From the NCBI GenBank assembly GCA_902509805.1, contig CABWZL010000001.1, positions 37,840-101,839 of the forward strand: a stretch of 64,000 nucleotides of DNA. Reading direction: 5' to 3'. This DNA comes from an uncultured Bacteroidota bacterium (GTDB lineage: Bacteria; Bacteroidota; Bacteroidia; Flavobacteriales; Flavobacteriaceae). The translations under genes were made by a program, and so were the position numbers. Under the pieces are notes generated by a model. That model was given only the letters and a program-made list of their open reading frames with translations. It ran no database searches and had not been told where the DNA came from. Positions 17,866 to 26,845 of the stretch are shown in pieces (within the stretch, counting starts at the first letter, position 1; every line of letters begins with the position of its first letter).

Positions 17866-17940
17866 TGGGCGCTGAGGGATTCGAACCCCCGACCCCCTCG
17901 GTGTAAACGAGGTGCTCTAAACCAACTGAGCTAAGCGCCC
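17866..17940 (-). tRNA. tRNA-Val (anticodon UAC)
   Basis: Read on the minus strand, the 75 bases fold as a standard cloverleaf. The acceptor is GGGCGCT paired with AGCGCCC and followed by discriminator A. The D arm is GCTCAGTTGGTTTAGAGC, the anticodon stem CCTCG/CGAGG with loop TTTACAC gives anticodon UAC, and the T arm is GGGGGTTCGAATCCCTC. CCA is not encoded. A TATATTTA box resembling the -7 element lies at 17957-17964, about 17 bases upstream. A terminator follows. Confidence 0.96.
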
Positions 17941-18009
17941 TAAAAATTTCAAGCTGTAAATATAATCTATTTTTAATGATCTTTTACCAGACTTTTTTAA
18001 TTTAGTTTT

Positions 18010-18894
18010 ATGATTAATAAAATTAAACTTCTCGATGGAAGCATGTCATTTCCAATGGAACAACAAGGATATGATTTAAAGAATAAATTATGGACTGGAA
18101 GTGCCTTAATAAATGATCCTGAAGTAATTAAAAATATACACAAAGGTTATATTTCTTCTGGAGCAGATTATGTCTCAACATCGACTTATCAAGTTAGTTT
18201 TGATAGACTTAAAAATATGGGATATCAATCTTTAGAGATTAAAAATATATTTCAAAAATCAGTAGATCTTGTAAAAGAAGCAATTTTAGAATCAAAATCT
18301 GAACGAAAGATTGAAATCATTGGAAGTTTTGGACCTTATGCTTCATTTGAGCCTAAAGCATCGGAATATATTGGTCAATACGAATCAACTGACGAAGAAA
18401 TACTTAAATTCCATCTTAATAATATTAACATGATAGAAGAAACAGATCTTGATATTATCCTATATGAAACAATACCATGCTTAAGAGAAATTAAAATTCT
18501 TTCAGAAGCTTTATCTCATTCAAAAAAAGAAATTTGGATCTCAGTAACGTGTAATGAAGATATTGAATTTAGAGATGGATCTTCTTTTAAAGAAGGGTGT
18601 AAAATAATATCAGATATTAAAAAAATAACAACAATGGGTGTAAATTGTTTTTCTCCTTTATTAGTTGAAAAAGCTCTTAAAAAATTAAAAAAATATTCAA
18701 CAAAAAAGACACTTGTGTATCCAAACTCAGGAGAAATATATAATCCAAAAGATAAATACTGGAGTGGAAAAAATGAATTTAATGATGAAATGATTAAAAA
18801 TTGGCTAAGTTTATCTCCAGATATCATAGGAGGATGCTGTAGGGTTGGTTATGATAGTATCAAAAAAATGAGAGAAGAAATTGACAGCTTATAA
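18010..18894 (+). CDS. mmuM: Homocysteine S-methyltransferase (MmuM type)
   Basis: A 294-residue zinc methyltransferase of the S-methylmethionine:homocysteine type. The barrel opens with LLDGSMSFPMEQQG, close to the usual LDGGLATELE pattern. The zinc-binding cysteines are Cys213 (GVNCFSP) and Cys276-Cys277 (GGCC), and GSFGPY near 105-110 is conserved. Length equals MmuM rather than the long MetH, so it works without cobalamin. It would recycle S-methylmethionine, or related methyl donors such as dimethylsulfoniopropionate-like compounds in marine relatives, to methionine; the donor is inferred. It lies 9 bases before the DUF1295 gene, probably in one message. Confidence 0.9.
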   Translation: MINKIKLLDGSMSFPMEQQGYDLKNKLWTGSALINDPEVIKNIHKGYISSGADYVSTSTYQVSFDRLKNMGYQSLEIKNIFQKSVDLVKEAILESKSERKIEIIGSFGPYASFEPKASEYIGQYESTDEEILKFHLNNINMIEETDLDIILYETIPCLREIKILSEALSHSKKEIWISVTCNEDIEFRDGSSFKEGCKIISDIKKITTMGVNCFSPLLVEKALKKLKKYSTKKTLVYPNSGEIYNPKDKYWSGKNEFNDEMIKNWLSLSPDIIGGCCRVGYDSIKKMREEIDSL

Positions 18895-18903
18895 TCTAAT
18901 AAA

Positions 18904-19746
18904 ATGAAGACTAGTTTAAAAGAATTACTTTTTGCATTTTTTGCATTTACCTTATCCTTTTCAGTTGCATATATTACTGAAATCAAAATTGTAAAGGATG
19001 CTGTTTTAATCGCATTCTTGATTCAATGGGCATTATTTATACCTGCTTATATTTTTCAAACTGAAAAATTTTATGATTTATCTGGAAGTTTAACTTATAT
19101 ATCTGTTGTATCATTTTGCTTTTATAGCAATTACGAGTCAAGTAGAATAAATCTAGGGAATATCATTATATCTTCATTAATAATTATGTGGGCAGTCAGA
19201 CTTGGAAGTTTTCTTTTTATCAGAATTAAAAAAGCTGGAGAAGATATACGATTTAGAGAAATCAAGAAATCCCCATCACGATTTTTTATGACTTGGACTC
19301 TCCAAGGTATGTGGGTTTCTCTTTGTTCTGCTTGTGCATTAGCAGGTATTGCAAATGGCATAGAAATTAACTCTTATTTCTATATAGGGATTATAGTTTT
19401 TATAATAGGTTTTACTGCAGAGATTATTGCAGATAATCAAAAAAGTAAATTTAGAAAAGATCCTAACAACAGGGATAAATTTATAAGTTCTGGACTTTGG
19501 AAACATTCAAGACATCCCAATTATTTAGGTGAAATTACCTTATGGTTAGGCATATCAATTATTTCATTTTCATCTCTAGCAGGATGGCAACTAATTACAC
19601 TTATATCTCCAATATTTACATATTTATTGTTGGTATATGTAAGTGGAATCAGAATTCTTGATTATAATGGAAATAAAAAATGGGGTCATCTTGATAGTTA
19701 CAAAGATTACAGGAAAAACACTCCAAGATTAATAGGTTTTCTTTAA
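18904..19746 (+). CDS. DUF1295 membrane protein, steroid 5-alpha-reductase-like
   Basis: A 280-residue polytopic membrane protein with about seven hydrophobic segments. The C-terminal SGLWKHSRHPNYLGEITLWLG (about 198-218) is the signature of DUF1295 and the wider isoprenylcysteine methyltransferase/steroid reductase fold, where the conserved HPNY helps bind the nucleotide cofactor or SAM. FRKDPNNRDKFI upstream of it is also typical. The substrate is unknown, probably a lipid. It is downstream of mmuM by 9 bases and overlaps the convergent outer-membrane gene by 4. Confidence 0.85.
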   Translation: MKTSLKELLFAFFAFTLSFSVAYITEIKIVKDAVLIAFLIQWALFIPAYIFQTEKFYDLSGSLTYISVVSFCFYSNYESSRINLGNIIISSLIIMWAVRLGSFLFIRIKKAGEDIRFREIKKSPSRFFMTWTLQGMWVSLCSACALAGIANGIEINSYFYIGIIVFIIGFTAEIIADNQKSKFRKDPNNRDKFISSGLWKHSRHPNYLGEITLWLGISIISFSSLAGWQLITLISPIFTYLLLVYVSGIRILDYNGNKKWGHLDSYKDYRKNTPRLIGFL

Positions 19747-20453
19747 TATATATCAATACTAAAACCCGCTGATATATAAAACATATCACTATTCAAACCC
19801 CTTCCAATAGACAAGTCTAATTGTTTATCATTATCAACTAAATAAGTGATACCTGAGTCAAAATTTAAATTAGAATTATTTGAAGACTCTTCTCCAAATA
19901 TCTCAAAGAAAACTCCAAAAGATCCTAGACTCTTGCCATATACTAGAGTGTAAATAAATTGTCCATCATAATTATTATACTTATTATATCCAATATTATA
20001 AGCAATTTGAGAATCATTTTTTATATCATGCGATACAAGTAGTCTACTTAATAAACCATATTCATTATATGAAAATATTTCAGGAGCAGTAGGCACCGAA
20101 AGGTGTGTTAGAAATCCTATTTTAATTCTGTTATTATCCTCATCTAAAATTTTAAACTTAGCTCCTATTTCAAAATCACTAAAAGAAGATTTTTTTAAAT
20201 TAGAAATATCATCATTTATTAAATAATTACTATTTAATCTCATTTCAATACCATCAATAATTCCAATTCTAAATAGAGTATTAATATTTGATTCGTAATC
20301 TTCTATTGATATTCCTGTTTCAATTTGTACATGTCCTTTTGAAAGAACTAAAGATGACTCCGTTTGATCAGGTCTTTCAGAAGTAAGCTGAGAATAAAGG
20401 CTGGAAAAGCATATAGAGAAAAAAATAAATGTAAGTAATAGTTTAGTTTTCAT
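19743..20453 (-). CDS. Outer-membrane transporter-like protein (phenol MetA-pathway family)
   Basis: A 236-residue exported protein with a signal peptide (to about residue 21) followed by a beta-strand-rich sequence. The N-terminal SERPDQTESSLVLSKGHVQIETG is the usual opening of the Bacteroidota proteins assigned to PF13557, putative outer-membrane channels. Alternating hydrophobic strands continue to the C-terminus, which ends in an aromatic-rich strand (FYISAGFSIDIY), as in barrels. Function is not established. It overlaps folC by 11 bases and is probably the last gene of the nhaD-folC unit. Confidence 0.72.
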   Translation of the reverse strand: MKTKLLLTFIFFSICFSSLYSQLTSERPDQTESSLVLSKGHVQIETGISIEDYESNINTLFRIGIIDGIEMRLNSNYLINDDISNLKKSSFSDFEIGAKFKILDEDNNRIKIGFLTHLSVPTAPEIFSYNEYGLLSRLLVSHDIKNDSQIAYNIGYNKYNNYDGQFIYTLVYGKSLGSFGVFFEIFGEESSNNSNLNFDSGITYLVDNDKQLDLSIGRGLNSDMFYISAGFSIDIY

Positions 20454-21648
20454 TGAATATTTCTTTTGCTATGTAATTACTTCCTGTTATCAGAATTAAA
20501 TCATCTTTGGAAGCTTCTGTTTTTATTTTATTAAATATTCTTTTAGAATTTACATCAAATTTAATACTTTCTGTAAAATTTAAATTTATCTCTTCTAGAT
20601 CCATAGATCTTTCTATTTTTAAGGAGGTAAAATAAATATTTGAGTCATCAGGAAGGTGCCTTATTAGATCCTTAATTTTTTTTCCTCTGACAAAACTTAA
20701 TAAAACATATATTTTATTGTAAGTCATTTTTGAAATTTGATTTGCCAAACTTTTAAATCCTGATTCGTTATGAGCAGAATCAAATATTATCATGGGATTA
20801 TCTTCGATTAAAGACCATCTACCAAATAAACATGTATTTATCTTTACATTATCTATTCCTCTTTGAATTACTTTGTCATTTAAGGCATTTAAATTAAGTG
20901 ATTTACATGCCTGAATACTTGTGTGTATATTTTTATTTAAATATTCTATATCGGAATATATTATATCTTTAGATATATCAGGAACAAAGGTTATTTCTGT
21001 TAATTTTTCTTTACATACATTGATAAAAATTTCATTTGTTATTTCATTTTTTTCACCAACAACAAGTTTAGATTTTTCTTTAATAATTCCTGCTTTCTCT
21101 GTTGCGATTAACTCAAGAGTATCACCTAAAATTTCTGTATGATCATAAGATATATTTGTTATTACTGAAACCAAAGGATTAATGATATTAGTAGCATCTA
21201 ATCTGCCACCTAAACCAACTTCAATTATAGCATAATCAACTTTATTTTTTTCAAAATAGCTTAAACACAAACCAAAAGAAACTTCAAAAAAACTTAATCC
21301 AAGATTCTCTATAAGTATCTTATTTTTTATAATAAAGGAAGATATGTATGACTTTTCAATTCTATTATTATTGATTTTTATTCTTTCTCTGTAGTCAAAA
21401 TAATGAGGAGAAGTAAATGTCCCTACTTTAAAATTAGATTCTTGAAGAATTGATGATATATAAGAGCACGTACTCCCTTTTCCATTTGTTCCTCCTACAT
21501 GAATGAATTTTAATTGATTATTGGATAAGTTTAGTTCATTAATAAACTTATTTATATTATCAAGTCCAGGTTTATAAGCAACAGATCCACTGTTCTGATA
21601 AAATGGCAATCTATTTAATATCCAATTCTCAATATTTTTATACTCCAA
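20443..21648 (-). CDS. folC: Folylpolyglutamate synthase / dihydrofolate synthase
   Basis: A 401-residue Mur-ligase-like enzyme that adds glutamate to dihydropteroate and folates. The ATP loop GGTNGKGS is at 52-59, TFTSPH follows at about 78-83, and GGRLDATN (about 146-153) and the C-terminal DSAHNESG (about 289-296) are the family ATP- and glutamate-domain motifs. The start is TTG at 21646-21648; the protein then begins at the usual family position and no ATG fits. It lies 4 bases after nhaD and overlaps the next gene by 11 bases. Confidence 0.93.
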   Translation of the reverse strand: MEYKNIENWILNRLPFYQNSGSVAYKPGLDNINKFINELNLSNNQLKFIHVGGTNGKGSTCSYISSILQESNFKVGTFTSPHYFDYRERIKINNNRIEKSYISSFIIKNKILIENLGLSFFEVSFGLCLSYFEKNKVDYAIIEVGLGGRLDATNIINPLVSVITNISYDHTEILGDTLELIATEKAGIIKEKSKLVVGEKNEITNEIFINVCKEKLTEITFVPDISKDIIYSDIEYLNKNIHTSIQACKSLNLNALNDKVIQRGIDNVKINTCLFGRWSLIEDNPMIIFDSAHNESGFKSLANQISKMTYNKIYVLLSFVRGKKIKDLIRHLPDDSNIYFTSLKIERSMDLEEINLNFTESIKFDVNSKRIFNKIKTEASKDDLILITGSNYIAKEIFNEN

Positions 21649-21652
21649 TCTT

Positions 21653-22978
21653 TTAAGTTAAGATAAATGCTTCCATAAGTACAAAAGTTATAAATCCTGC
21701 AGCAAAACCAATAAATGCTAGCCAGCCTATCTTTTTTAAATACCAAAAAAATTCAATTTTTTCCATTCCCATAGCAACAACACCAGCAGCAGAACCAATA
21801 ACCAAGACACTTCCTCCTGTACCTGCTGAATAAGCGATTAAGTGCCATAAAGAATCATCCAATGGTTGAGAAAACATTCCAATAGAAGCTGCTACTAAAG
21901 GAACATTATCAATAACTGCAGATCCTAGACCTAATAACCCTGCTACAATTCTAATATCTGGTATAGCAGTTTCTAGATATTGAGCAAATTCAAATAAATA
22001 TCCAATAGATTCTAGGGCTGCTACAGCCATTAATATTCCTAAGAAGAATAAAATACTTGGTAATTCTATTTGAGTTAAAGCTTTATGAACTGGACTCTGA
22101 CTGTGCATAACACCATCATTATTAGGGGTAGTAATATTAAACTTAGTTCCACTAAATATTTCAGCAAAAGTTGCAACAACTGCCAGAGATAACATCATAC
22201 CAACATATGGTGGAAGCCCTGTTAAAACTTTAAAAACTGGAACAAAGATTATTCCACCTAAGCCTAACCATAGCATTGTAGTACCAATTTTAGTTATGTT
22301 ACTTTCATCATTATCAACCCCACTAACATTACCTTTAAAAGGTTTTAAAAAAGTAGCAATATAAACTGGGACTACCATACACACAACTGAAGGAATAAAA
22401 ACATACACAAATAGCTTAGGAACTGTAACCTTATCGGCAATCCAAAGCATAGTAGTAGTAACATCTCCAATTGGTGACCAAGCACCACCAGCATTTGCAG
22501 CAATTACTATTAAACCCGCAAACCACAATCTTAAATTTTTATCTTTTATTATTTTCTGTAGTATAGTAATTAATACTATAGTAGCAGTTAAATTATCAAT
22601 TATAGCTGACAAGATAAATGCTAAAATTGCAAAAATCCATAAAAGTTTTTGCCTTGACTTAGTTCGAACAAATGACTTGATTTTTTCAAATCCATTATAA
22701 TAATCTATTATTTCAACTATTGTCATAGCTCCCAATAAAAAGATCAAAATTTCTGAAGTATGAGCTAAATGATATGCCATTATCTTTTTAACTTTTACTG
22801 GAATTAGCTCTCGAAGTGCAGTATCTACTTCAAATACAGGGATATTGAAGATTGCAATTATAGCCCATAAAATAGCCATCATTCCAAGAGCTGGTATTAA
22901 CTTATCAATTTTAAGACTATGTTCAAGAGTAATTAGAAGATACCCTGCAATAAATATTCCTAATAATATTGTTTCCAT
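21653..22978 (-). CDS. nhaD: Na+/H+ antiporter NhaD
   Basis: A 441-residue ion-transporter-superfamily protein with around a dozen hydrophobic segments. Recognisable NhaD features are AHTSEILIFLLGAMTIVEIIDYYNGF (about 71-97, split by helices), DNLTATIVLI (about 126-135), ANAGGAWSPIGDVTTTMLW (about 160-178) and a late DNVPLVAA motif near 363. It should exchange sodium for protons, fitting a marine life style. It heads a likely unit with folC and the barrel-like gene. Confidence 0.92.
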   Translation of the reverse strand: METILLGIFIAGYLLITLEHSLKIDKLIPALGMMAILWAIIAIFNIPVFEVDTALRELIPVKVKKIMAYHLAHTSEILIFLLGAMTIVEIIDYYNGFEKIKSFVRTKSRQKLLWIFAILAFILSAIIDNLTATIVLITILQKIIKDKNLRLWFAGLIVIAANAGGAWSPIGDVTTTMLWIADKVTVPKLFVYVFIPSVVCMVVPVYIATFLKPFKGNVSGVDNDESNITKIGTTMLWLGLGGIIFVPVFKVLTGLPPYVGMMLSLAVVATFAEIFSGTKFNITTPNNDGVMHSQSPVHKALTQIELPSILFFLGILMAVAALESIGYLFEFAQYLETAIPDIRIVAGLLGLGSAVIDNVPLVAASIGMFSQPLDDSLWHLIAYSAGTGGSVLVIGSAAGVVAMGMEKIEFFWYLKKIGWLAFIGFAAGFITFVLMEAFILT

Positions 22979-23074
22979 TTATTTTAAGTTTATTTCCACT
23001 ATTGAAGTATGACTTTATCAGTCTTTATTCAAATAGTATGATTTATGGTAAACATCTAATTTATTAAAAAAAAA

Positions 23075-24136
23075 TTAAATTTTAGGAATAAAAATATTTC
23101 CTGAACTATGGTCTTTAATTGCACCAGTAACAGAAGAATAACAGTTATTAATGTTTAGATCTTTTAGAACTCCTAAAAAGCCAAAAATCAATGCTTCTTT
23201 ATATTCAATTATTTCTGAATTAGGAATAATTATTTCAGAATCTGTTAAGTCTTTAATATTTTGAATTAAATAATCATTATATGCTCCACCACCAGTTATT
23301 AGAATTTTGTCAGCGCTTTTAATGTTATTTGCAATTTGACTTGCAAAATGTTTTGAGAAAGTGTTAAGTAAATCTTCTATCGGAATTTCTATAAAACTAT
23401 TTATAATTGGAAGAATAATTTGAGTAACCCATTCTGCTCCTAGAGATTTTGGTGAAACTTGTTTATAATAATCTAAAGACTCAAGACAATTATATAATTC
23501 ATTATTAATTTTTCCTGATAATGCAATCTTTCCTTTATCATCATATTTTAAATCTATTAAGTTAGATAAATGATTAAAAACAATATTAACTGGACAAATA
23601 TCATAAGCAATTAAGCTATTATTTGATCTAATAGTAATATTTGCAAACCCTCCTATATTGATTAAGGTATCATATTCTGGGAATAAAAATTTTTCACCTA
23701 CAGGAACAAGAGGTGCACCTTGCCCTCCTAGTTTGATATCCTGTACTCTGAAATCACAAATAATTTTCAATCCAAGATAAGATGAAAGGTCTTTTAGGTT
23801 ACCTATTTGATAAGTTAAAGAATTTGATGGATTATGAAGAGTAGTATGACCATGTGAGCTAATGAAATCAATTTTTTTAATTGAAAATTCTTTAATAAAC
23901 TTTTGAATATAAATAGATAAAAGTTTTGTGTATTTTTTGTCAATTTGTTTAATTGAGTCAAGATTTTTATCTGATATATTTTTTAAAATATTCTGCCAAT
24001 CCTTATCATATTTATATGTTTTTGAACTTAATATTTTAAAAGTCCAAGATTTACTATAATAAAAATTTACATGTACTAAATCTATCCCATCAATTGATGT
24101 CCCAGACATAACTCCAATAACAAAGTAATTTTTCAT
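23075..24136 (-). CDS. anmK: Anhydro-N-acetylmuramic acid kinase
   Basis: A 353-residue ASKHA-fold kinase that converts 1,6-anhydro-MurNAc to MurNAc 6-phosphate in peptidoglycan recycling. The opening VIGVMSGTSIDGIDL (6-20) is the diagnostic ATP and sugar motif. GHTTLHNP, DFRVQDIKLGGQGAPLVPVG (about 125-144) and NIGGFANIT are equally typical, and ITGGGAYND near 285 binds ATP. Length is normal. It starts 6 bases after the porin-like gene and is likely cotranscribed with it. Confidence 0.95.
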   Translation of the reverse strand: MKNYFVIGVMSGTSIDGIDLVHVNFYYSKSWTFKILSSKTYKYDKDWQNILKNISDKNLDSIKQIDKKYTKLLSIYIQKFIKEFSIKKIDFISSHGHTTLHNPSNSLTYQIGNLKDLSSYLGLKIICDFRVQDIKLGGQGAPLVPVGEKFLFPEYDTLINIGGFANITIRSNNSLIAYDICPVNIVFNHLSNLIDLKYDDKGKIALSGKINNELYNCLESLDYYKQVSPKSLGAEWVTQIILPIINSFIEIPIEDLLNTFSKHFASQIANNIKSADKILITGGGAYNDYLIQNIKDLTDSEIIIPNSEIIEYKEALIFGFLGVLKDLNINNCYSSVTGAIKDHSSGNIFIPKI

Positions 24137-24142
24137 ATTAAA

Positions 24143-26185
24143 TTATTGGAAAAAATTCCAAACTAATCCAAATCTAACAGATAAATCTCTATAAGGATTA
24201 AATGGGTCAGAATAATAATCGTAGCCCGAAAAAGAGCTATTTAAATGTTCAACTTTTACAAATACTCTTGTCTGCTGAATTTTAGCATTAAAAAAGAAAT
24301 CTACTCTTGGATAATTTCCTATTTCTTTATAATTCTGAGTTACAAATTCAGACAATAATGGATTATAATAATCTGCATAAAACTTTGTGAAATAATTAAA
24401 TGTAAATCCAGTTTGAAAAAATAAAGAGTTATTAAAAACATTAGTTGAAAACATTATTGTATTTCTTGTTATCCATTCAGGAACATTAAGAGTCAATAAT
24501 CCATCTAGAACTAATTCTTGATCTTTTTTCTGAAATTGACCTGTGTTTATAAAGCTAAACTTACCAAAATCAACTTTACTAAATAATTTAATCTTGAAGT
24601 ATTTAATTTGACTATTTATTTGGTTTACTTCAGCTTTTCTAAAATTATCTATCTCTCCAGTTAATGCATTTGTAGATTCACGAAAAAATGTATAGTTATC
24701 AATTAAGCTATACTCTCCAGAGATTTTTATTAATTCTTTGAAAGATAATTGAGCTGATAAAGTTGATGATTTTTGATTTTCTAAATTAGAATTATACCAG
24801 TTGTAATTTTTGTAGGCACTTCTAAAAAAAATATGATTCAAATTAGGGGATTTTTCTGCACTTAACGCGTTTAATTTAATTCCAACATTTTTAATCTTGT
24901 CTATTGTCAATATAATAGATGTGGAATTTGAAACCATCTCTTCCTCCAGAGATTTATTAATGCTGAGTGCAATTTTAAGAAAGTTAAAATCCTTAATCCA
25001 TTCACTCGAAAAGTTTGACTGTTTATTGTCTAGATTAAAAATTAAGCCACTTAAAATTCCATCATAATCTTTATAATTATTATTAGAATTAATTAGAGAA
25101 TAATCCATTTTTAATTTTCCAAATTTATTAAAATCAGAAACAAGATAAATAACACTTTTTTGTAATACATATCTAGATTGATCCGATACTAATATTCCTT
25201 CTTCAACTTCTCCAAATAAAGCAGAAGTATATGGGTCATTGTATTCTAACTTTTTATATTCATGTTTAAATTGAAGTCCAAGTGATAATACTGAGGCTTC
25301 TTTTTCATTATTATAAATTAATGATCTGTTAAAATCAGCAAATACTCTTTTTGAGTATAATGAGCCTTCTGATAGCAATCTGGCGGGTAATCTTGATCTA
25401 TCAAGGTATCCATCGTACTCTATCATTTCAAATGATCCATCATCATTTTCAATTTGATTGCCAAAATTATCAAGAACAAAATAATTTGGTGCTTGTTCAA
25501 AAAAATATATTCCATCAGAAGTTAACCCCCCACTTTCTTGATTAAAAATGTTTTGGGATGTTAAATGAAATTTAAACTTTGACTTTTTATTTTTTGAATT
25601 AAAATTAGTTGAGAATCTGAACTGGTTTCCTCTTGATCTTGTATTTACGTATTTGCCAAGGGATTTATAGCCTTTATGAGCTAGTGTGAAATTAAATTCT
25701 GGCGATAGATTGATAGATATAACAGCATCTAGATTCTGTCCTTGCTCAAATGATGACTTAGCAAAGATTTCAGTAAATGGAGTTGGTACTTCATAATACC
25801 CTATATCTTCTACTTCATAGTACTGAAAATGTTTTCCACTGGCTCCAAGTTTTGGATAATCAATTCTATTATTAAAGGTGTATCCTAGTTTATTATATGA
25901 ACTACCCACATTTGGCATTTCTAGTAATTCAAATGAATCTTGTCTTAAAAAATTGAATTTATAATCTTTATAGATATTTAATGATGTATCAACAGATTCA
26001 ACCCTTCCATCCAAGTAAAAAATTTTATAATAATCTGTTGTTAATGTGTCTTTTTTATTTTCTGATTCTTTTTCAAGTTTTTCTTGTTCCAGCTGAGCTT
26101 TAAGTTTGAGGTCTATATCTGAAGTTTGACCAAATAAAATAATATGAACGAAAAAAAAGATAAAAACTAGAAATTGTTTAAACAT
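24143..26185 (-). CDS. Putative outer-membrane porin, Porin_10-like
   Basis: A 680-residue exported protein. A signal peptide (MFKQFLVFIFFFVHIILFGQ) precedes a short charged region and then many alternating beta strands ending in an aromatic strand (LSVRFGLVWNFFQ), as in outer-membrane barrels. Size and patterns such as FYLDGRVESVDTSLNIYKDYKFNF split into parts resemble the Bacteroidota putative porin family PF14121. I take the ATG at 26183-26185 rather than the TTG one codon upstream. Substrate is unknown; cotranscription with anmK makes muropeptide or amino-sugar traffic conceivable. It is divergent from rnhB. Confidence 0.78.
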   Translation of the reverse strand: MFKQFLVFIFFFVHIILFGQTSDIDLKLKAQLEQEKLEKESENKKDTLTTDYYKIFYLDGRVESVDTSLNIYKDYKFNFLRQDSFELLEMPNVGSSYNKLGYTFNNRIDYPKLGASGKHFQYYEVEDIGYYEVPTPFTEIFAKSSFEQGQNLDAVISINLSPEFNFTLAHKGYKSLGKYVNTRSRGNQFRFSTNFNSKNKKSKFKFHLTSQNIFNQESGGLTSDGIYFFEQAPNYFVLDNFGNQIENDDGSFEMIEYDGYLDRSRLPARLLSEGSLYSKRVFADFNRSLIYNNEKEASVLSLGLQFKHEYKKLEYNDPYTSALFGEVEEGILVSDQSRYVLQKSVIYLVSDFNKFGKLKMDYSLINSNNNYKDYDGILSGLIFNLDNKQSNFSSEWIKDFNFLKIALSINKSLEEEMVSNSTSIILTIDKIKNVGIKLNALSAEKSPNLNHIFFRSAYKNYNWYNSNLENQKSSTLSAQLSFKELIKISGEYSLIDNYTFFRESTNALTGEIDNFRKAEVNQINSQIKYFKIKLFSKVDFGKFSFINTGQFQKKDQELVLDGLLTLNVPEWITRNTIMFSTNVFNNSLFFQTGFTFNYFTKFYADYYNPLLSEFVTQNYKEIGNYPRVDFFFNAKIQQTRVFVKVEHLNSSFSGYDYYSDPFNPYRDLSVRFGLVWNFFQ

Positions 26186-26242
26186 CAATTTTGTATTTTC
26201 ACACTAAGGTAAGATTTCTTTACAAGATATATTTTACAATTA

Positions 26243-26845
26243 ATGTTAAAGAATAGGTTTTCAAAGTTTGAATTTGAAGTTGGTATAGATGAGGCTGGAA
26301 GAGGATGTATTGCCGGCCCTGTATCAGCATCTGCTGTAATTCTTCCAAAAGGTTTCAATAATAAATACCTTAATGATTCAAAGAAATTATCAGAAAAGAA
26401 AAGACTAGAATTAAAAATTATAATTGAAAAGGAAGCAATAGACTATTCAGTTTTTTTTATTAATGCAAAAATAATTGATAAGATAAATATTCTAAACTCT
26501 ACATTTAAAGCTATGCATGGTGCTCTCAATAATTTAAAAACCCAACCAAACTTTATTTTAGTAGATGGCAACAAATTTATACAGTACAAAGATATTCCTT
26601 ACAAGTGTATTATTAAAGGAGACGAAAAATATCAAAATATTGCAGCAGCTTCTATTCTAGCTAAAACATACAGAGATGAATATATGAAAAAACTTCACTC
26701 AAAGTACTCTGAGTTTGGATGGAACACTAACAAGGGTTATGGAACAAAATTTCATATGGATATGATTGATAAACATGGAAAAACAGACTTTCATAGAAAG
26801 TCATTTAACATTAAAAAACTACAACTTAAAATTCAATATCAGTAA
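26243..26845 (+). CDS. rnhB: Ribonuclease HII
   Basis: A 200-residue RNase HII that removes RNA from RNA-DNA hybrids and starts repair of misincorporated ribonucleotides. GIDEAGRGCIAGPV (14-27) holds catalytic Asp16 and Glu17; NDSKKLSEKKR and a later VDGNKF provide the remaining acidic and family residues. Length is normal. Its stop overlaps the ATG of the next lipoprotein gene by one base (TAATG). Confidence 0.95.
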   Translation: MLKNRFSKFEFEVGIDEAGRGCIAGPVSASAVILPKGFNNKYLNDSKKLSEKKRLELKIIIEKEAIDYSVFFINAKIIDKINILNSTFKAMHGALNNLKTQPNFILVDGNKFIQYKDIPYKCIIKGDEKYQNIAAASILAKTYRDEYMKKLHSKYSEFGWNTNKGYGTKFHMDMIDKHGKTDFHRKSFNIKKLQLKIQYQ

